Source of the DNA: UWMA-0277 sp965183885
GTDB lineage: Bacteria; Bacteroidota; Bacteroidia; Flavobacteriales; BACL11
NCBI GenBank assembly: GCA_965183885.1
Contig: OZ238992.1
Span: 62,001 to 126,000 of the forward strand
DNA length: 64,000 bases
Direction of reading: 5' to 3'
The notes below the pieces were generated by a model. It was not told the DNA's origin, searched no databases, and saw only the letters and a program-made list of their open reading frames with translations. Of this stretch, positions 1 through 8,427 are shown piece after piece (within the stretch, counting starts at the first letter, position 1; each line of letters opens with the position of its first letter). The position numbers and the translations under genes were made by a program.

Positions 1-582
1 CTTTTTCAAAAAGCATTTAATATTGAGATAACTACTGTTACTGAAAATGAGCGCAAACAATACATTAGTAATGCCTTATCACAATTTATGAGGACATTAA
101 TTACTGCAAATAGCAAATACGATCAATACCTAAGAAGAGAAACTCAACTTAGCCCCTCTGAATTAAATGGCTATGCTATTTTTAATGATGAAAGAGGAGA
201 TTGTTTTCATTGCCATAGTACAGCTATGTTTACTGATCATTTATTTCATAATAATGGATTAAACACTACTTTTGAAGGAGTGGACCAAGGAAGATACTCT
301 ATTACAAATAATCCTGAAGATATTGGAAAATTCTACACCCCTAGTTTAAGAAATATTGAACACACAGCACCTTATATGCATGATGGTGTATATAATACTT
401 TAGAAGAGGTTATTGAGTTCTATAATTCTGGAGGAAATTACTCATCAACTATTGATCCATTAATGAAACATTTAGGAGTAGGTTTACAGTTAACTAATCA
501 AGAGAAGGAAGATTTAATTGCCTTTCTTAAAACATTATCTGACGAAGATTTCTTAGGAGGAAAATTAAGAACAAATCAATAA
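1..582 (+). CDS. Di-haem cytochrome c peroxidase (MauG/CcpA family), C-terminal part
   Basis: The reading frame is open from the first base of the window, so the gene begins upstream and only about 193 C-terminal residues are visible; the ATG at 88 is internal. A CFHCH haem c motif is encoded at about 202-216. Further on comes the stretch TAPYMHDGVYNTLEEVIEFY, the usual end of the second haem domain in this family, with a Met that can serve as distal haem ligand. Family members are periplasmic di-haem proteins that reduce peroxide or oxidise protein substrates. The N-terminal haem domain and any signal peptide lie outside the window. Family assignment is firm; the electron donor and substrate cannot be told. 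Confidence 0.88.
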   Translation, partial: LFQKAFNIEITTVTENERKQYISNALSQFMRTLITANSKYDQYLRRETQLSPSELNGYAIFNDERGDCFHCHSTAMFTDHLFHNNGLNTTFEGVDQGRYSITNNPEDIGKFYTPSLRNIEHTAPYMHDGVYNTLEEVIEFYNSGGNYSSTIDPLMKHLGVGLQLTNQEKEDLIAFLKTLSDEDFLGGKLRTNQ

Positions 583-602
583 CTAAAGTAAGATATTAGC
601 CT

Positions 603-610
603 TATATTTG
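603..610 (+). promoter_or_regulatory. Promoter -7 box (TATATTTG) of the M43 protease gene
   Basis: TATATTTGC fits the Bacteroidota -7 consensus TAnnTTTG and lies 32 bp before the ATG at 642. No clear TTG is found at the -33 position. It also separates this gene from the peroxidase that ends at 582. Confidence 0.6.
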
Positions 611-641
611 CAGTCGTTTTCAAAAAAATAACCCTATACTT

Positions 642-1979
642 ATGATTAAAAACATCCTTTTAGCTATAACTGTAACCTTAAGCTTACAAATTAGTGCACA
701 AAATCCAAAAAAATGTAATACTACTCCTTTAGTAGAATATGAGTTACAAAACAACCCTGAATATACAAAAGGAAGAGCTGAATCTATTGCAGAAAACAGT
801 GCTTGGATTAAAGAAGGAAAATCAGAAAAAGCAACAATTAATATTCCAGTTGTAATACATATTGTACATAAAAACTCACATGCCAATATTGGGTCAGGAA
901 CTAATATTCCTACTATACAAATTGAAGATGCTTTAAGAATTTTAAATGAAGACTATAGTAAAACAAACCCTGAATTCCCAAATCCTCCTAGAAATATCTT
1001 TTTAAATTATGCTGGGAACCCTGATTTAAAATTTTGCTTAGCAACAACTGACCCAGACGGTAACCCTACTAGCGGAATTACCAGAACTGCAACAACTAAA
1101 TCTGGTTTTGATGCTGATGATAATACAGATGCTAACGCTATGAAGAAAACAAGTACTGGAGGAAAAGATGCTTGGGACCCTTCAAAATATTTAAATATCT
1201 GGATTTGCAACCTTACTAACTCTGCTGGAGGAGGAATGACTTTAGGATATGCCTATTTACCAGGACTACCATCATGGAATGTTTGGAAGGATGGACTAGT
1301 AGTTGACTTCCAATATTTTGGGACTGTAGGAAATGCTTCTGGGTCTTCAGACGGAAGAACAGCAACTCATGAGATTGGACACTACTTGGGACTTATGCAT
1401 ACTTTCTGTGAACAAACTGATAGCCAAGGAAATTTTATTTGTTGTGATAATGACAATAACAATCAAGGTGGAAATGTAGATGACACACCAGCAACTAAAG
1501 ATATTTATTTTGGAAGTGTTACTGCAAGTACTAATAATAACACCTGTAATGATATTACTTATCCAAATGTTTTTACTACTAATGTACTAGATATGGATGA
1601 AAATTACATGTCATACTCAAGTAATAGTTGGATGTTTTCTATTGACCAAACTAATGTAATGGCGGCTACACTTAATGGTTACCGTTCTTCATTAAAAAGC
1701 TCAAATGTTAGCACTAACTGTAGCGGAACTGTTGGTATTAATGATATTCAACTTAATAATATTAACATATACCCTAACCCTACTAAAGGAGAATTAGTTA
1801 TTAATACAAATGAAGCTATTAATACTATTAGCATTTCAAATATGATTGGTGCAGAGGTTTACACTACTAAAACACCAACAAAAACTATTGATTTATCAAT
1901 GTATAAAAATGGTATTTATTTCTTAAACATACATACTGACAAAGGAATATATATTGAAAAAATTGTGATTTCAAAATAA
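642..1979 (+). CDS. Secreted M43-family (cytophagalysin/pappalysin-like) metalloprotease with T9SS sorting domain
   Basis: The 445-residue product starts with a signal peptide (about residues 1-20, ending ISAQ). Residues 243-253 read HEIGHYLGLMH, the long zinc-binding motif HExxHxxGxxH of metzincins, and YMSYS at about 322-326 is the Met-turn typical of M43 peptidases. Several Cys near the active site (FCEQ, ICCDND, TC) suggest disulfides, as in this family. From about residue 374 the tail INIYPNPTKGE...TDKGIYIEKIVISK is a type A T9SS C-terminal domain, so the enzyme should be exported across the outer membrane. Its stop codon overlaps the mqnE start (ATAATGA arrangement), although the two functions are unrelated. 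Peptidase activity is inferred from the motifs; the substrate is unknown. Confidence 0.9.
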   Translation: MIKNILLAITVTLSLQISAQNPKKCNTTPLVEYELQNNPEYTKGRAESIAENSAWIKEGKSEKATINIPVVIHIVHKNSHANIGSGTNIPTIQIEDALRILNEDYSKTNPEFPNPPRNIFLNYAGNPDLKFCLATTDPDGNPTSGITRTATTKSGFDADDNTDANAMKKTSTGGKDAWDPSKYLNIWICNLTNSAGGGMTLGYAYLPGLPSWNVWKDGLVVDFQYFGTVGNASGSSDGRTATHEIGHYLGLMHTFCEQTDSQGNFICCDNDNNNQGGNVDDTPATKDIYFGSVTASTNNNTCNDITYPNVFTTNVLDMDENYMSYSSNSWMFSIDQTNVMAATLNGYRSSLKSSNVSTNCSGTVGINDIQLNNINIYPNPTKGELVINTNEAINTISISNMIGAEVYTTKTPTKTIDLSMYKNGIYFLNIHTDKGIYIEKIVISK

Positions 1980-3097
1980 TGATAACAACCAGCATAATAG
2001 TAGACAATTTAACTCCTGAACTACAAAAAATTACACAAAAAGTAATTGATGGAAAAAGGATTACTGAAAAAGAAGGAATTTTTCTTTATAAGGAAGCTCC
2101 CTTATCACTTTTAGGAAGCTTAGCTAATGCTATTCGTGAGCAAAAAAATGGGAACCATACCTACTTCAATAAAAACATTCATATTGAGCCTACTAATATT
2201 TGTGTATTCGATTGTAAATTCTGTTCTTATTCTCGTTTATTAAGTAAGAAAGAAGAAGCTTGGGAATATACTATTGATGAAATGGTGGATATTCTTAAAA
2301 AATACGAAGACAAAGAAATTACCGAAGTACATTTAGTTGGAGGTGTACATCCAAAAATGGGTTTACATTACTTCATTGAGCTTATTAAAAAAATTAAAAC
2401 TTTACGTCCTGATATTCATGTAAAAGCATTTACTGCTGTTGAGTTAGAATATATGTGCCGTAAAGCAAAAGTAAGCTATAAAGAAGGGCTATCTATGCTT
2501 AAAGAAGCTGGGCAAGACTCATTACCTGGTGGTGGTGCTGAAATCTTTGCTGAAGATATCAGAAATGAGATCTGTAAAGACAAGTGTAGTTCTGAACAAT
2601 GGTTAACTATACATGAAGCTGCACACGAATTAGGAATGCCTTCTAACGCAACAATACTATACGGTCATATAGAAAGTCCTGAACATATTGTAGATCATAT
2701 GAGCAGACTAAGAGACCTACAAGACAAAACAAATGGTTTTAATACTTTTATTCCTTTAAAATACCGAAATGGGAACAATCAAATGTCTCATATTAAAGAG
2801 GTAGGAATTGTAGATGATATGAGGCTATATGCTTTTGCTAGAATTTTTATGGACAACTTTAATCACCTAAAGGCTTATTGGCCAATGATTGGAAAAAAAA
2901 CTACACAGTCCTTACTAGCCTTTGGTGTTGATGATATTGATGGTACAATTGATGATACAACAAAGATTTATTCTATGGCAGGTGTTGAGGATCAAAACCC
3001 TACAATGACTACTGATGAAATAGTAAAGCTAATAAAACAAGTAGGACGCACTCCTATAGAAAGGGATACAGTTTACAATACGATTAAAGAGTACTAA
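1979..3097 (+). CDS. mqnE: Aminofutalosine synthase MqnE (radical SAM)
   Basis: The 372-residue protein has the radical SAM motif CxxxCxxC at C75, C79 and C82 (NICVFDCKFC), the LVGGVHP segment for SAM binding, and the GGGAEIF motif shared by the MqnE/MqnC/CofH group. The tail GRTPIERDTVYN is characteristic of MqnE rather than MqnC. The enzyme joins 3-enolpyruvoyl-benzoate and SAM to make aminofutalosine, an early step of menaquinone synthesis by the futalosine pathway in the cytoplasm. The start overlaps the stop codon of the upstream protease gene, so translation may be coupled. The gene ends 4 bases inside the end of the convergent pseudouridine synthase gene. No other mqn genes are in the window. 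Confidence 0.9.
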   Translation: MITTSIIVDNLTPELQKITQKVIDGKRITEKEGIFLYKEAPLSLLGSLANAIREQKNGNHTYFNKNIHIEPTNICVFDCKFCSYSRLLSKKEEAWEYTIDEMVDILKKYEDKEITEVHLVGGVHPKMGLHYFIELIKKIKTLRPDIHVKAFTAVELEYMCRKAKVSYKEGLSMLKEAGQDSLPGGGAEIFAEDIRNEICKDKCSSEQWLTIHEAAHELGMPSNATILYGHIESPEHIVDHMSRLRDLQDKTNGFNTFIPLKYRNGNNQMSHIKEVGIVDDMRLYAFARIFMDNFNHLKAYWPMIGKKTTQSLLAFGVDDIDGTIDDTTKIYSMAGVEDQNPTMTTDEIVKLIKQVGRTPIERDTVYNTIKEY

Positions 3098-4101
3098 AGC
3101 TGTTGATGGGTAGCGTACTTACGCCACTTTTCTATTAACTGCTGCATATCTTCAGCTAAGTCTGAATCAAAAAACATTTCCTTATTAGTAACAGGGTGTG
3201 TAAATCCTAAAGATTTAGCATGTAATGCCTGACGATTACATATCTTAAAACAATTATGTACAAACTGTTTATACTTTGTAAAAGTTGTTCCCTTTAAAAT
3301 ACGTTCTCCTCCATATTCTTCATCATTAAATAAAGGATGACCTATGGATTTAAAGTGAGCTCTTATCTGATGTGTTCTTCCTGTTTCTAACTTACATTCA
3401 ATTAAAGTAGTATAACCAAAACGTTCTAATACTTTATAATGTGACACTGCATGCTTTCCAAACTCTCCATCAGGGAAAACATCCATTACTTTTCTGTTTT
3501 TTAAACTCCTTCCAATATTACCAGTAATAGTACCCTCGTCTTCTTTTACATCTCCCCAAACTAGGGCTATATATTTTCTATTCAAATCTCTATCAGCAAA
3601 CTTCTTTGCTAACACAGTCATACTATGTTCTGTTTTAGCAACAACTAATATTCCTGATGTATTTTTATCAATCCTATGTACTAAACCTGGTCGTTCTTCT
3701 TCTCCAATATTTGGCAAGTTTTGAAAGTGAAAAGCTAAAGCATTTACCAAAGTACCATCATAATTTCCAAAACCTGGATGCACTACCATCCCAGCATCTT
3801 TATTTACAATTAGTAAGTCATCATCTTCATAAACAATGTTTATTGGAATATCCTGAGGTATAAGTTCATTCTTTTCTTGAGGGTAATTGTAAACTATAGT
3901 AACAGTATCACCACCTTTAACCTTATGGCTAGCTTTTACTGCACTATCATTAACCTTTACATTTCCTGCTTTTATAGCTTGCTGTATCTTATTTCGCGTA
4001 GCAAACTCAACAAAGTTAAGTAAAAATCTATCTACCCTTAAAGGGTTCTGCCCTTTATCTGCTACAAATTTATAATGTTCAAACTCCGCTTTTTCCTCCA
4101 T
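3094..4101 (-). CDS. rluD: RluD-family 23S rRNA pseudouridine synthase (RluA/RluD type)
   Basis: This 335-residue protein has an N-terminal S4 RNA-binding domain (about residues 22-75) and a pseudouridine synthase core whose catalytic loop HRIDKNTSG lies at 142-150, with D145 as the catalytic aspartate. GRTHQIRAH further on is the second conserved motif of the RluA/RluC/RluD group. It should convert uridines to pseudouridine in 23S rRNA; RluD is the most likely subtype because of the S4 domain and overall similarity, but RluC-like specificity cannot be excluded. It is the last gene of a minus-strand operon beginning with the PASTA protein gene, touching the T9SS gene (shared base 4101) and converging with mqnE. 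Confidence 0.86.
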   Translation of the reverse strand: MEEKAEFEHYKFVADKGQNPLRVDRFLLNFVEFATRNKIQQAIKAGNVKVNDSAVKASHKVKGGDTVTIVYNYPQEKNELIPQDIPINIVYEDDDLLIVNKDAGMVVHPGFGNYDGTLVNALAFHFQNLPNIGEEERPGLVHRIDKNTSGILVVAKTEHSMTVLAKKFADRDLNRKYIALVWGDVKEDEGTITGNIGRSLKNRKVMDVFPDGEFGKHAVSHYKVLERFGYTTLIECKLETGRTHQIRAHFKSIGHPLFNDEEYGGERILKGTTFTKYKQFVHNCFKICNRQALHAKSLGFTHPVTNKEMFFDSDLAEDMQQLIEKWRKYATHQQL

Positions 4102-5891
4102 TACCTCTTAATTATTTTTTGGTATACCTTTCCTAGCTCACTCTTAAGTTCAACAACATACATTCCTGCTGATAAATCACTTGTGTTTATAGTTACAGAT
4201 GCAGTGTTTACATTTAATTGTTTTACTAAAATACCTTGTAAATTATAAATAGATATTAATTTATCAGAGCTATTACTTACAAGCGTAAAATAATCATTTA
4301 CAGGGTTTGGAAATATTTGCAACTGAGCATTATAACTTTTTACATCATTAATTATAATCTCTTCCATACTAACAACTGGTCGTATCATCCAAGACCCTTG
4401 AAATTGAGAGTTAGACCACCCTGCCCCAACATTATAAAATAAATACTCACTACTAACTTTATTCTTATCTAAACCTACATTCAATAAATCATTAGTTTGT
4501 TGCTCCCACCCTACATAAAACACTCCTGTCATCTGAAATAACGAATCTAAGTAGTAATAATGAAACTTTCTATCTTTAGTATGTTTAGGGTATTCTGTTT
4601 GTTGATGAATAATTGATCCTGGAACACCTCCATTATCATTCCATACAGTTAATTTAAAAGAAATCATATTTACTGAATCCAGCATTTGTGGGAAGTACAT
4701 CTGTATTGCCCTTAAAGTATCAGGCCTGTTTAACTTAAACTGATAAGCTAATTTTGCACCACTTACATTAAGTCCATAAGCTAACTCAGCTGTACCATCA
4801 TCATAAGAAAAATGAGAATTAAATTCCTGAGTATGATATAAAGTATCATTCCATTTATTATCGTTTACACCTGTATTAATTATATGCTCTATTAAAAATG
4901 AAGCACTATCAATAACAACTGAAGAAAAAACAGAATTAGCTACCGAAACTGGAGGGTTTGTGAATGCAAAAATCCCTATAGCATCATAATCAAAAACACT
5001 AACATTTCTAGTTGGGCCTAGAGTTGGATAGTGCGAGATAATATTTCCATTTTCATATACATTGTATTGATAATCAATATTAATCCCAGCTCCATTATTC
5101 CTAAGTAAAACCGAAATAGTATCCTTTAGCTCTGCTGCTTCATTATTTTTAAAGTGTGCCCAAGGCATCTGAGAATATCTACTTAAAAAATAAGGGCTTT
5201 CATACACAAAAGAGACATCCTCTAACTTTAGAGTATCTAAAGGATTAATAAACTCATCAACCTTAACATAATCGATATGCCAATGGTCAAAATTACCTGT
5301 TAATGTTGCTATGTTTCTAAAGCGAAACTGAAAATCAGCAATTAAATAATCGGCAGTACTTAATAAAAACACTTGCTTTTTAAAATCATGACTATAACTC
5401 CCCTCCTTTTTCCAGACTATATTCCAGTCACCATTAACATCTTTAAACTCCAAAAATAATGAATCACCTAATTGAGGATTATCTCCCAAGCCTTGTGGTT
5501 GATAATAAAACAACATATAAGCGGTATCAACTGCTGTAAGATCTATACTTGCTGAAGTTAAAGTATCAGCGTTTCCAGCTATATTACTATTTATATTATA
5601 AGCTAAACCCTTAGCATTTAAACCATCAAAAGTAGCTACACCAATTGTTACAGGATCAATAGGGTAAGATCTATTTACAAATACTGAGTTTCCTTCCCAT
5701 AAAGTAGCATCAAGTAGATTTGAACCAGCAGAAAAATCATCAAAAAAAGGCAAGCTAGTTTGCTGCTTTATTTTTGAGAGTGTTTTATTAATATAAGCTG
5801 CTTCAGGATTAATTCTTAACCCTGAAACTACCTCCTGCCCATTTGCGATGGTAGAGAAAAGTATAACTATAATTAATACTATATTCTTCAT
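4101..5891 (-). CDS. Secreted protein with type A T9SS sorting domain
   Basis: The 596-residue product has a signal peptide (residues 1-19, ending ANGQ) and ends in a canonical T9SS type A domain: QIFPNPVNDYF around residue 526, then ISIYNLQGILVKQ, and a basic tail QKIIKR. The central part is rich in aromatic and beta-strand-forming residues (for example FDHWHIDYVKVDEF) and resembles the beta-sandwich, MAM-like secreted proteins of Bacteroidota, but I recognise no catalytic motif. Its start overlaps the end of the PASTA gene by 4 bases, and it abuts the rluD-like gene, so the three form one operon. Function is unknown; it is probably surface-attached or released. Confidence 0.8.
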   Translation of the reverse strand: MKNIVLIIVILFSTIANGQEVVSGLRINPEAAYINKTLSKIKQQTSLPFFDDFSAGSNLLDATLWEGNSVFVNRSYPIDPVTIGVATFDGLNAKGLAYNINSNIAGNADTLTSASIDLTAVDTAYMLFYYQPQGLGDNPQLGDSLFLEFKDVNGDWNIVWKKEGSYSHDFKKQVFLLSTADYLIADFQFRFRNIATLTGNFDHWHIDYVKVDEFINPLDTLKLEDVSFVYESPYFLSRYSQMPWAHFKNNEAAELKDTISVLLRNNGAGINIDYQYNVYENGNIISHYPTLGPTRNVSVFDYDAIGIFAFTNPPVSVANSVFSSVVIDSASFLIEHIINTGVNDNKWNDTLYHTQEFNSHFSYDDGTAELAYGLNVSGAKLAYQFKLNRPDTLRAIQMYFPQMLDSVNMISFKLTVWNDNGGVPGSIIHQQTEYPKHTKDRKFHYYYLDSLFQMTGVFYVGWEQQTNDLLNVGLDKNKVSSEYLFYNVGAGWSNSQFQGSWMIRPVVSMEEIIINDVKSYNAQLQIFPNPVNDYFTLVSNSSDKLISIYNLQGILVKQLNVNTASVTINTSDLSAGMYVVELKSELGKVYQKIIKR

Positions 5892-6697
5892 TGTAAAGAA
5901 TCAGGTTTTAAAGTTGGATTTTCAAAAAACAAATCAATTGTTGCTCCAATATTTAAGGTGTTTTCATCATCTGCCTCAGGGAATTGCTTGTAAATAATTG
6001 CGGCCAAGGAATCTTGCACCTCAATTTTAAATATCTCAGCTCCAATATTTAAAGATGTTGACTTTAAAATAATATTTGCTTCAACACGGCTTAAGCCTAC
6101 TAAATTAGGAACAACAACAAGTTTTTTACTTAATCCTTTACCTACTACTAAGTCAACTATTGTACCTAGATATAACTCCTGTTCAGGCTTAATTCTTATC
6201 CCATTCACTTTATAATCTAATACTTTATTTGTAGCAATGTCAGAACGATATTCAAGCTTCCCTACTTCTAAGCCATTTTTTTCTAATTGTCTAATTGCTT
6301 GTCGTAATGACAAATCATAAATATCTGGAAAATATACTTTTTGGGTCTGTAAGGAATTTATTGTTAAATAGATTTTTCTATTTTCTTTAACATCAGAAAA
6401 AGGCTTAGGGTCTTGATGAACAACAATCCCTTTTGCTCTTTTATTATCAAAGATTGAATCAATAATTACGTACCTAATATTATTCTCTTCCACAATAGAG
6501 TCTAACTCTGAAATAGGAATATTATTAAAATCAGGAACTTTAATATATTCATCATGAAGTGTATAGCTACTTAAAAACTGAAGCCAAATTACAAACAATA
6601 ATATTAAGGTTATACCTGATAAAAGTAAATGCTTATAAAAATGTTTATCCTTTAAAAAGGACCATCTAGCTTGAGTTTCGTTTTCTGGAGTTTCCAA
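5888..6697 (-). CDS. PASTA-domain membrane protein
   Basis: The 269-residue protein has a short cytoplasmic N-terminus, one transmembrane helix (about residues 24-43) and three PASTA repeats: about 50-115, 117-185 (YFPDIYDLSLRQAIRQLE) and 194-261 (VVPNLVGLSRVEANIIL). PASTA domains bind peptidoglycan fragments in other bacteria, where they are often fused to Ser/Thr kinases; there is no kinase domain here, as is usual in Bacteroidota. It is divergent from ddl, which makes a peptidoglycan precursor, and that supports a cell-wall role. The family call is firm; the ligand is inferred. It is the first gene of the operon running down to 3094. Confidence 0.87.
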   Translation of the reverse strand: METPENETQARWSFLKDKHFYKHLLLSGITLILLFVIWLQFLSSYTLHDEYIKVPDFNNIPISELDSIVEENNIRYVIIDSIFDNKRAKGIVVHQDPKPFSDVKENRKIYLTINSLQTQKVYFPDIYDLSLRQAIRQLEKNGLEVGKLEYRSDIATNKVLDYKVNGIRIKPEQELYLGTIVDLVVGKGLSKKLVVVPNLVGLSRVEANIILKSTSLNIGAEIFKIEVQDSLAAIIYKQFPEADDENTLNIGATIDLFFENPTLKPDSLQ

Positions 6698-6725
6698 ATA
6701 AGATATTTTTAAAAATAACGAATTA

Positions 6726-6733
6726 CAAAGATA
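6726..6733 (-). promoter_or_regulatory. Promoter -7 box (TATCTTTG on the minus strand) of the PASTA operon
   Basis: CAAAGATA on the plus strand reads TATCTTTG on the minus strand, a TAnnTTTG box 29 bp upstream of the ATG at 6697. It faces the ddl promoter 46 bp away. Confidence 0.6.
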
Positions 6734-6754
6734 AAAATTATGCTGCCATTACTA

Positions 6755-6786
6755 TTGTATATACAATAAAAATAGTTGTAACTTTG
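6755..6786 (+). promoter_or_regulatory. Promoter of ddl (TTG-N21-TAACTTTG)
   Basis: TTG at 6755-6757 and TAACTTTG at 6779-6786 are 21 bp apart, close to the Bacteroidota -33/-7 architecture. The -7 box ends 13 bp before the ddl ATG at 6800. The same spacing is found at the coaD promoter. Confidence 0.72.
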
Positions 6787-6799
6787 TTTTAGAATTTAT

Positions 6800-7771
6800 A
6801 TGATGAAAAATATTGCAATTTTAACAGGAGGAGATTCTGCAGAATATAGAATTTCTATACAGAGCGCTAATACTGTACTTGAACACTTAAACCCTAAATT
6901 ATTTAAAGGGTATATTGTACATCTAAAAGATGGGAAATTTAGTGTTTTAATTAATGATGAAACCCTAAAAATAAACGAGGTAGATTTTTCTTTCAATTAC
7001 AATAAGGAGCACATAAAATTTAATAGTGTTTTTATGGCTCTTCATGGTCCTCCTGCTGAAAATGGAGATATCCAACCTTATTTTGACAATTTGAATATTC
7101 CTTATACTTCTTGCAATGCCGAAGTTTCAGCATTAACTTTTAATAAATATGAATGCAATAACAAACTAAGGGACTTAGGTTTTAATTGTGCTGCATCTTA
7201 CAGTTATAAAAAAGGAACTATAATTGATACTGATTTAATCTTAAAAAAGGTTGGTTTACCTTGCTTTGTAAAACCAAACGGTTCAGGATCGAGCTTTGGA
7301 GTAAGTAAAGTAACACAAAATGAAGCGCTAATAGAAGCTATTAATAATGCCCTTATACATGACGACACAGTACTTATTGAACAATTTATTGATGGAATAG
7401 AAGTAAGTTGTGGTGTGTATTATAACAATAAAGAAGTAAAAGCTTTACCCATAACAGAAATAGTAACCGAGAATGATTTCTTTGATTTTGAAGCAAAATA
7501 CGAAGGAAAATCTGAAGAAATAACACCTGCAAGAATTAGCGCTTCACTTACTTCAAGCATACAAAACACCACTAAAGATATCTACAAAAAAATGCAGTTA
7601 AGTGGAACCTGTCGTATTGATTATATTATAATGAATGACCAAGCATACATTATTGAAATCAATACTATACCTGGATTATCCGAAGAAAGCATCATTCCTA
7701 AGCAAATAAAAGCAGCTAATTTAAAGCTCTCAGAAATTTTTGAATTGTGCCTGTTAAACACTAATAATTAG
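6800..7771 (+). CDS. ddl: D-alanine--D-alanine ligase
   Basis: The 323-residue protein has the ATP-grasp architecture of Ddl: the N-terminal substrate segment IAILTGGDSAEYRISIQSA, the FVKPNGSGSSFGVSKV ATP-binding region at about 156-171, and the C-terminal metal and D-Ala binding segment CRIDYIIMN...YIIEINTIPGLS. It makes the D-Ala-D-Ala dipeptide for peptidoglycan in the cytoplasm. Length is normal for the family. It is divergent from the PASTA gene, with its own promoter directly upstream, and is followed 32 bp later by a SPOR-like protein gene, so the neighbourhood as a whole is about the cell envelope. Confidence 0.92.
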   Translation: MMKNIAILTGGDSAEYRISIQSANTVLEHLNPKLFKGYIVHLKDGKFSVLINDETLKINEVDFSFNYNKEHIKFNSVFMALHGPPAENGDIQPYFDNLNIPYTSCNAEVSALTFNKYECNNKLRDLGFNCAASYSYKKGTIIDTDLILKKVGLPCFVKPNGSGSSFGVSKVTQNEALIEAINNALIHDDTVLIEQFIDGIEVSCGVYYNNKEVKALPITEIVTENDFFDFEAKYEGKSEEITPARISASLTSSIQNTTKDIYKKMQLSGTCRIDYIIMNDQAYIIEINTIPGLSEESIIPKQIKAANLKLSEIFELCLLNTNN

Positions 7772-7803
7772 TAATATATTAGCCTCCAAATTTATTTACA
7801 ATA

Positions 7804-8358
7804 ATGAGTAACAAAACTAATGATGAAAAGCTAAGAATCTTACAAGAAAGATTAGCCCAAATTAAACAAAAGCAAGAAGCTCCTAAACCACAGGAAGCAC
7901 CTGAAATTAAGGAAGAGGAAATTCCTGTTGAAGTTCCTGCAAAGGAAAGCAAACCTCTAAACTTAAAGTGGATTAAGTATGTAGCTGCTATTGGAGTTTT
8001 AGGCTATGGTGCTTTTTACCTTTATAATACTATTAATTTTAATGCAGAGTCAATTTCATCAAAAGAAGAGACTGAGGAAGTTGTTGAAGAGAATACACCT
8101 AAAACAATAGAATACTCGCTAAACTTAAATGGCAATAATATTGCTATAACTTCAACCTTTGAAGATAAAGGGTCTGCAAAAGCTATGGTAAACGACTTAA
8201 AAGTAAAAGGTTTTGATAGTGATTATTTTTACCTTCCTAATAATTCAAATAGTACTGAAAAAGTATATAAAGTATTTATAGGACCTTACGAAAGTATGGA
8301 AGAAGCAAACCAATGGACAAATAATTTAGACACTGAATTTGAGATTATTGAACTATAA
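7804..8358 (+). CDS. SPOR-domain-like single-pass membrane protein
   Basis: This 184-residue protein has a charged, Glu/Pro/Lys-rich cytoplasmic region (residues 1-53), a transmembrane helix (about 57-74, YVAAIGVLGYGAFYLYN) and a C-terminal domain of about 70 residues whose sequence VKGFDSDYFYL...YKVFIGPYESMEEANQWTNNL fits the SPOR fold (the VxxGPY motif is typical). SPOR domains bind denuded glycan strands at division sites, so a role in cell-wall binding or division is plausible. It follows ddl by 32 bp without a clear promoter and is closed by the strong palindromic terminator at 8377-8406. The N-terminal coiled part has no recognisable domain. Confidence 0.75.
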   Translation: MSNKTNDEKLRILQERLAQIKQKQEAPKPQEAPEIKEEEIPVEVPAKESKPLNLKWIKYVAAIGVLGYGAFYLYNTINFNAESISSKEETEEVVEENTPKTIEYSLNLNGNNIAITSTFEDKGSAKAMVNDLKVKGFDSDYFYLPNNSNSTEKVYKVFIGPYESMEEANQWTNNLDTEFEIIEL

Positions 8359-8376
8359 TCGTTAAAAAATAACATT

Positions 8377-8406
8377 AAAAAACCCACTCAATTGAGTGGG
8401 TTTTTT
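8377..8406. terminator. Bidirectional rho-independent terminator
   Basis: A perfect 30-bp palindrome, A6-CCCACTCAATTGAGTGGG-T6, lies between the convergent SPOR-like gene and rny. The GC-rich stem with A run before and T run after can terminate transcription from both sides. Confidence 0.92.
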
Positions 8407-8427
8407 ATTTCCTATATAATCTAAAAC

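Noticed and set aside
620..886. A minus-strand frame antisense to the M43 protease gene
   Set aside because: It is a shadow of the real gene, which has a signal peptide, zinc motif and sorting domain; the same holds for the other antisense frames at 1007-1210, 9542-9982 and 29361-29846.
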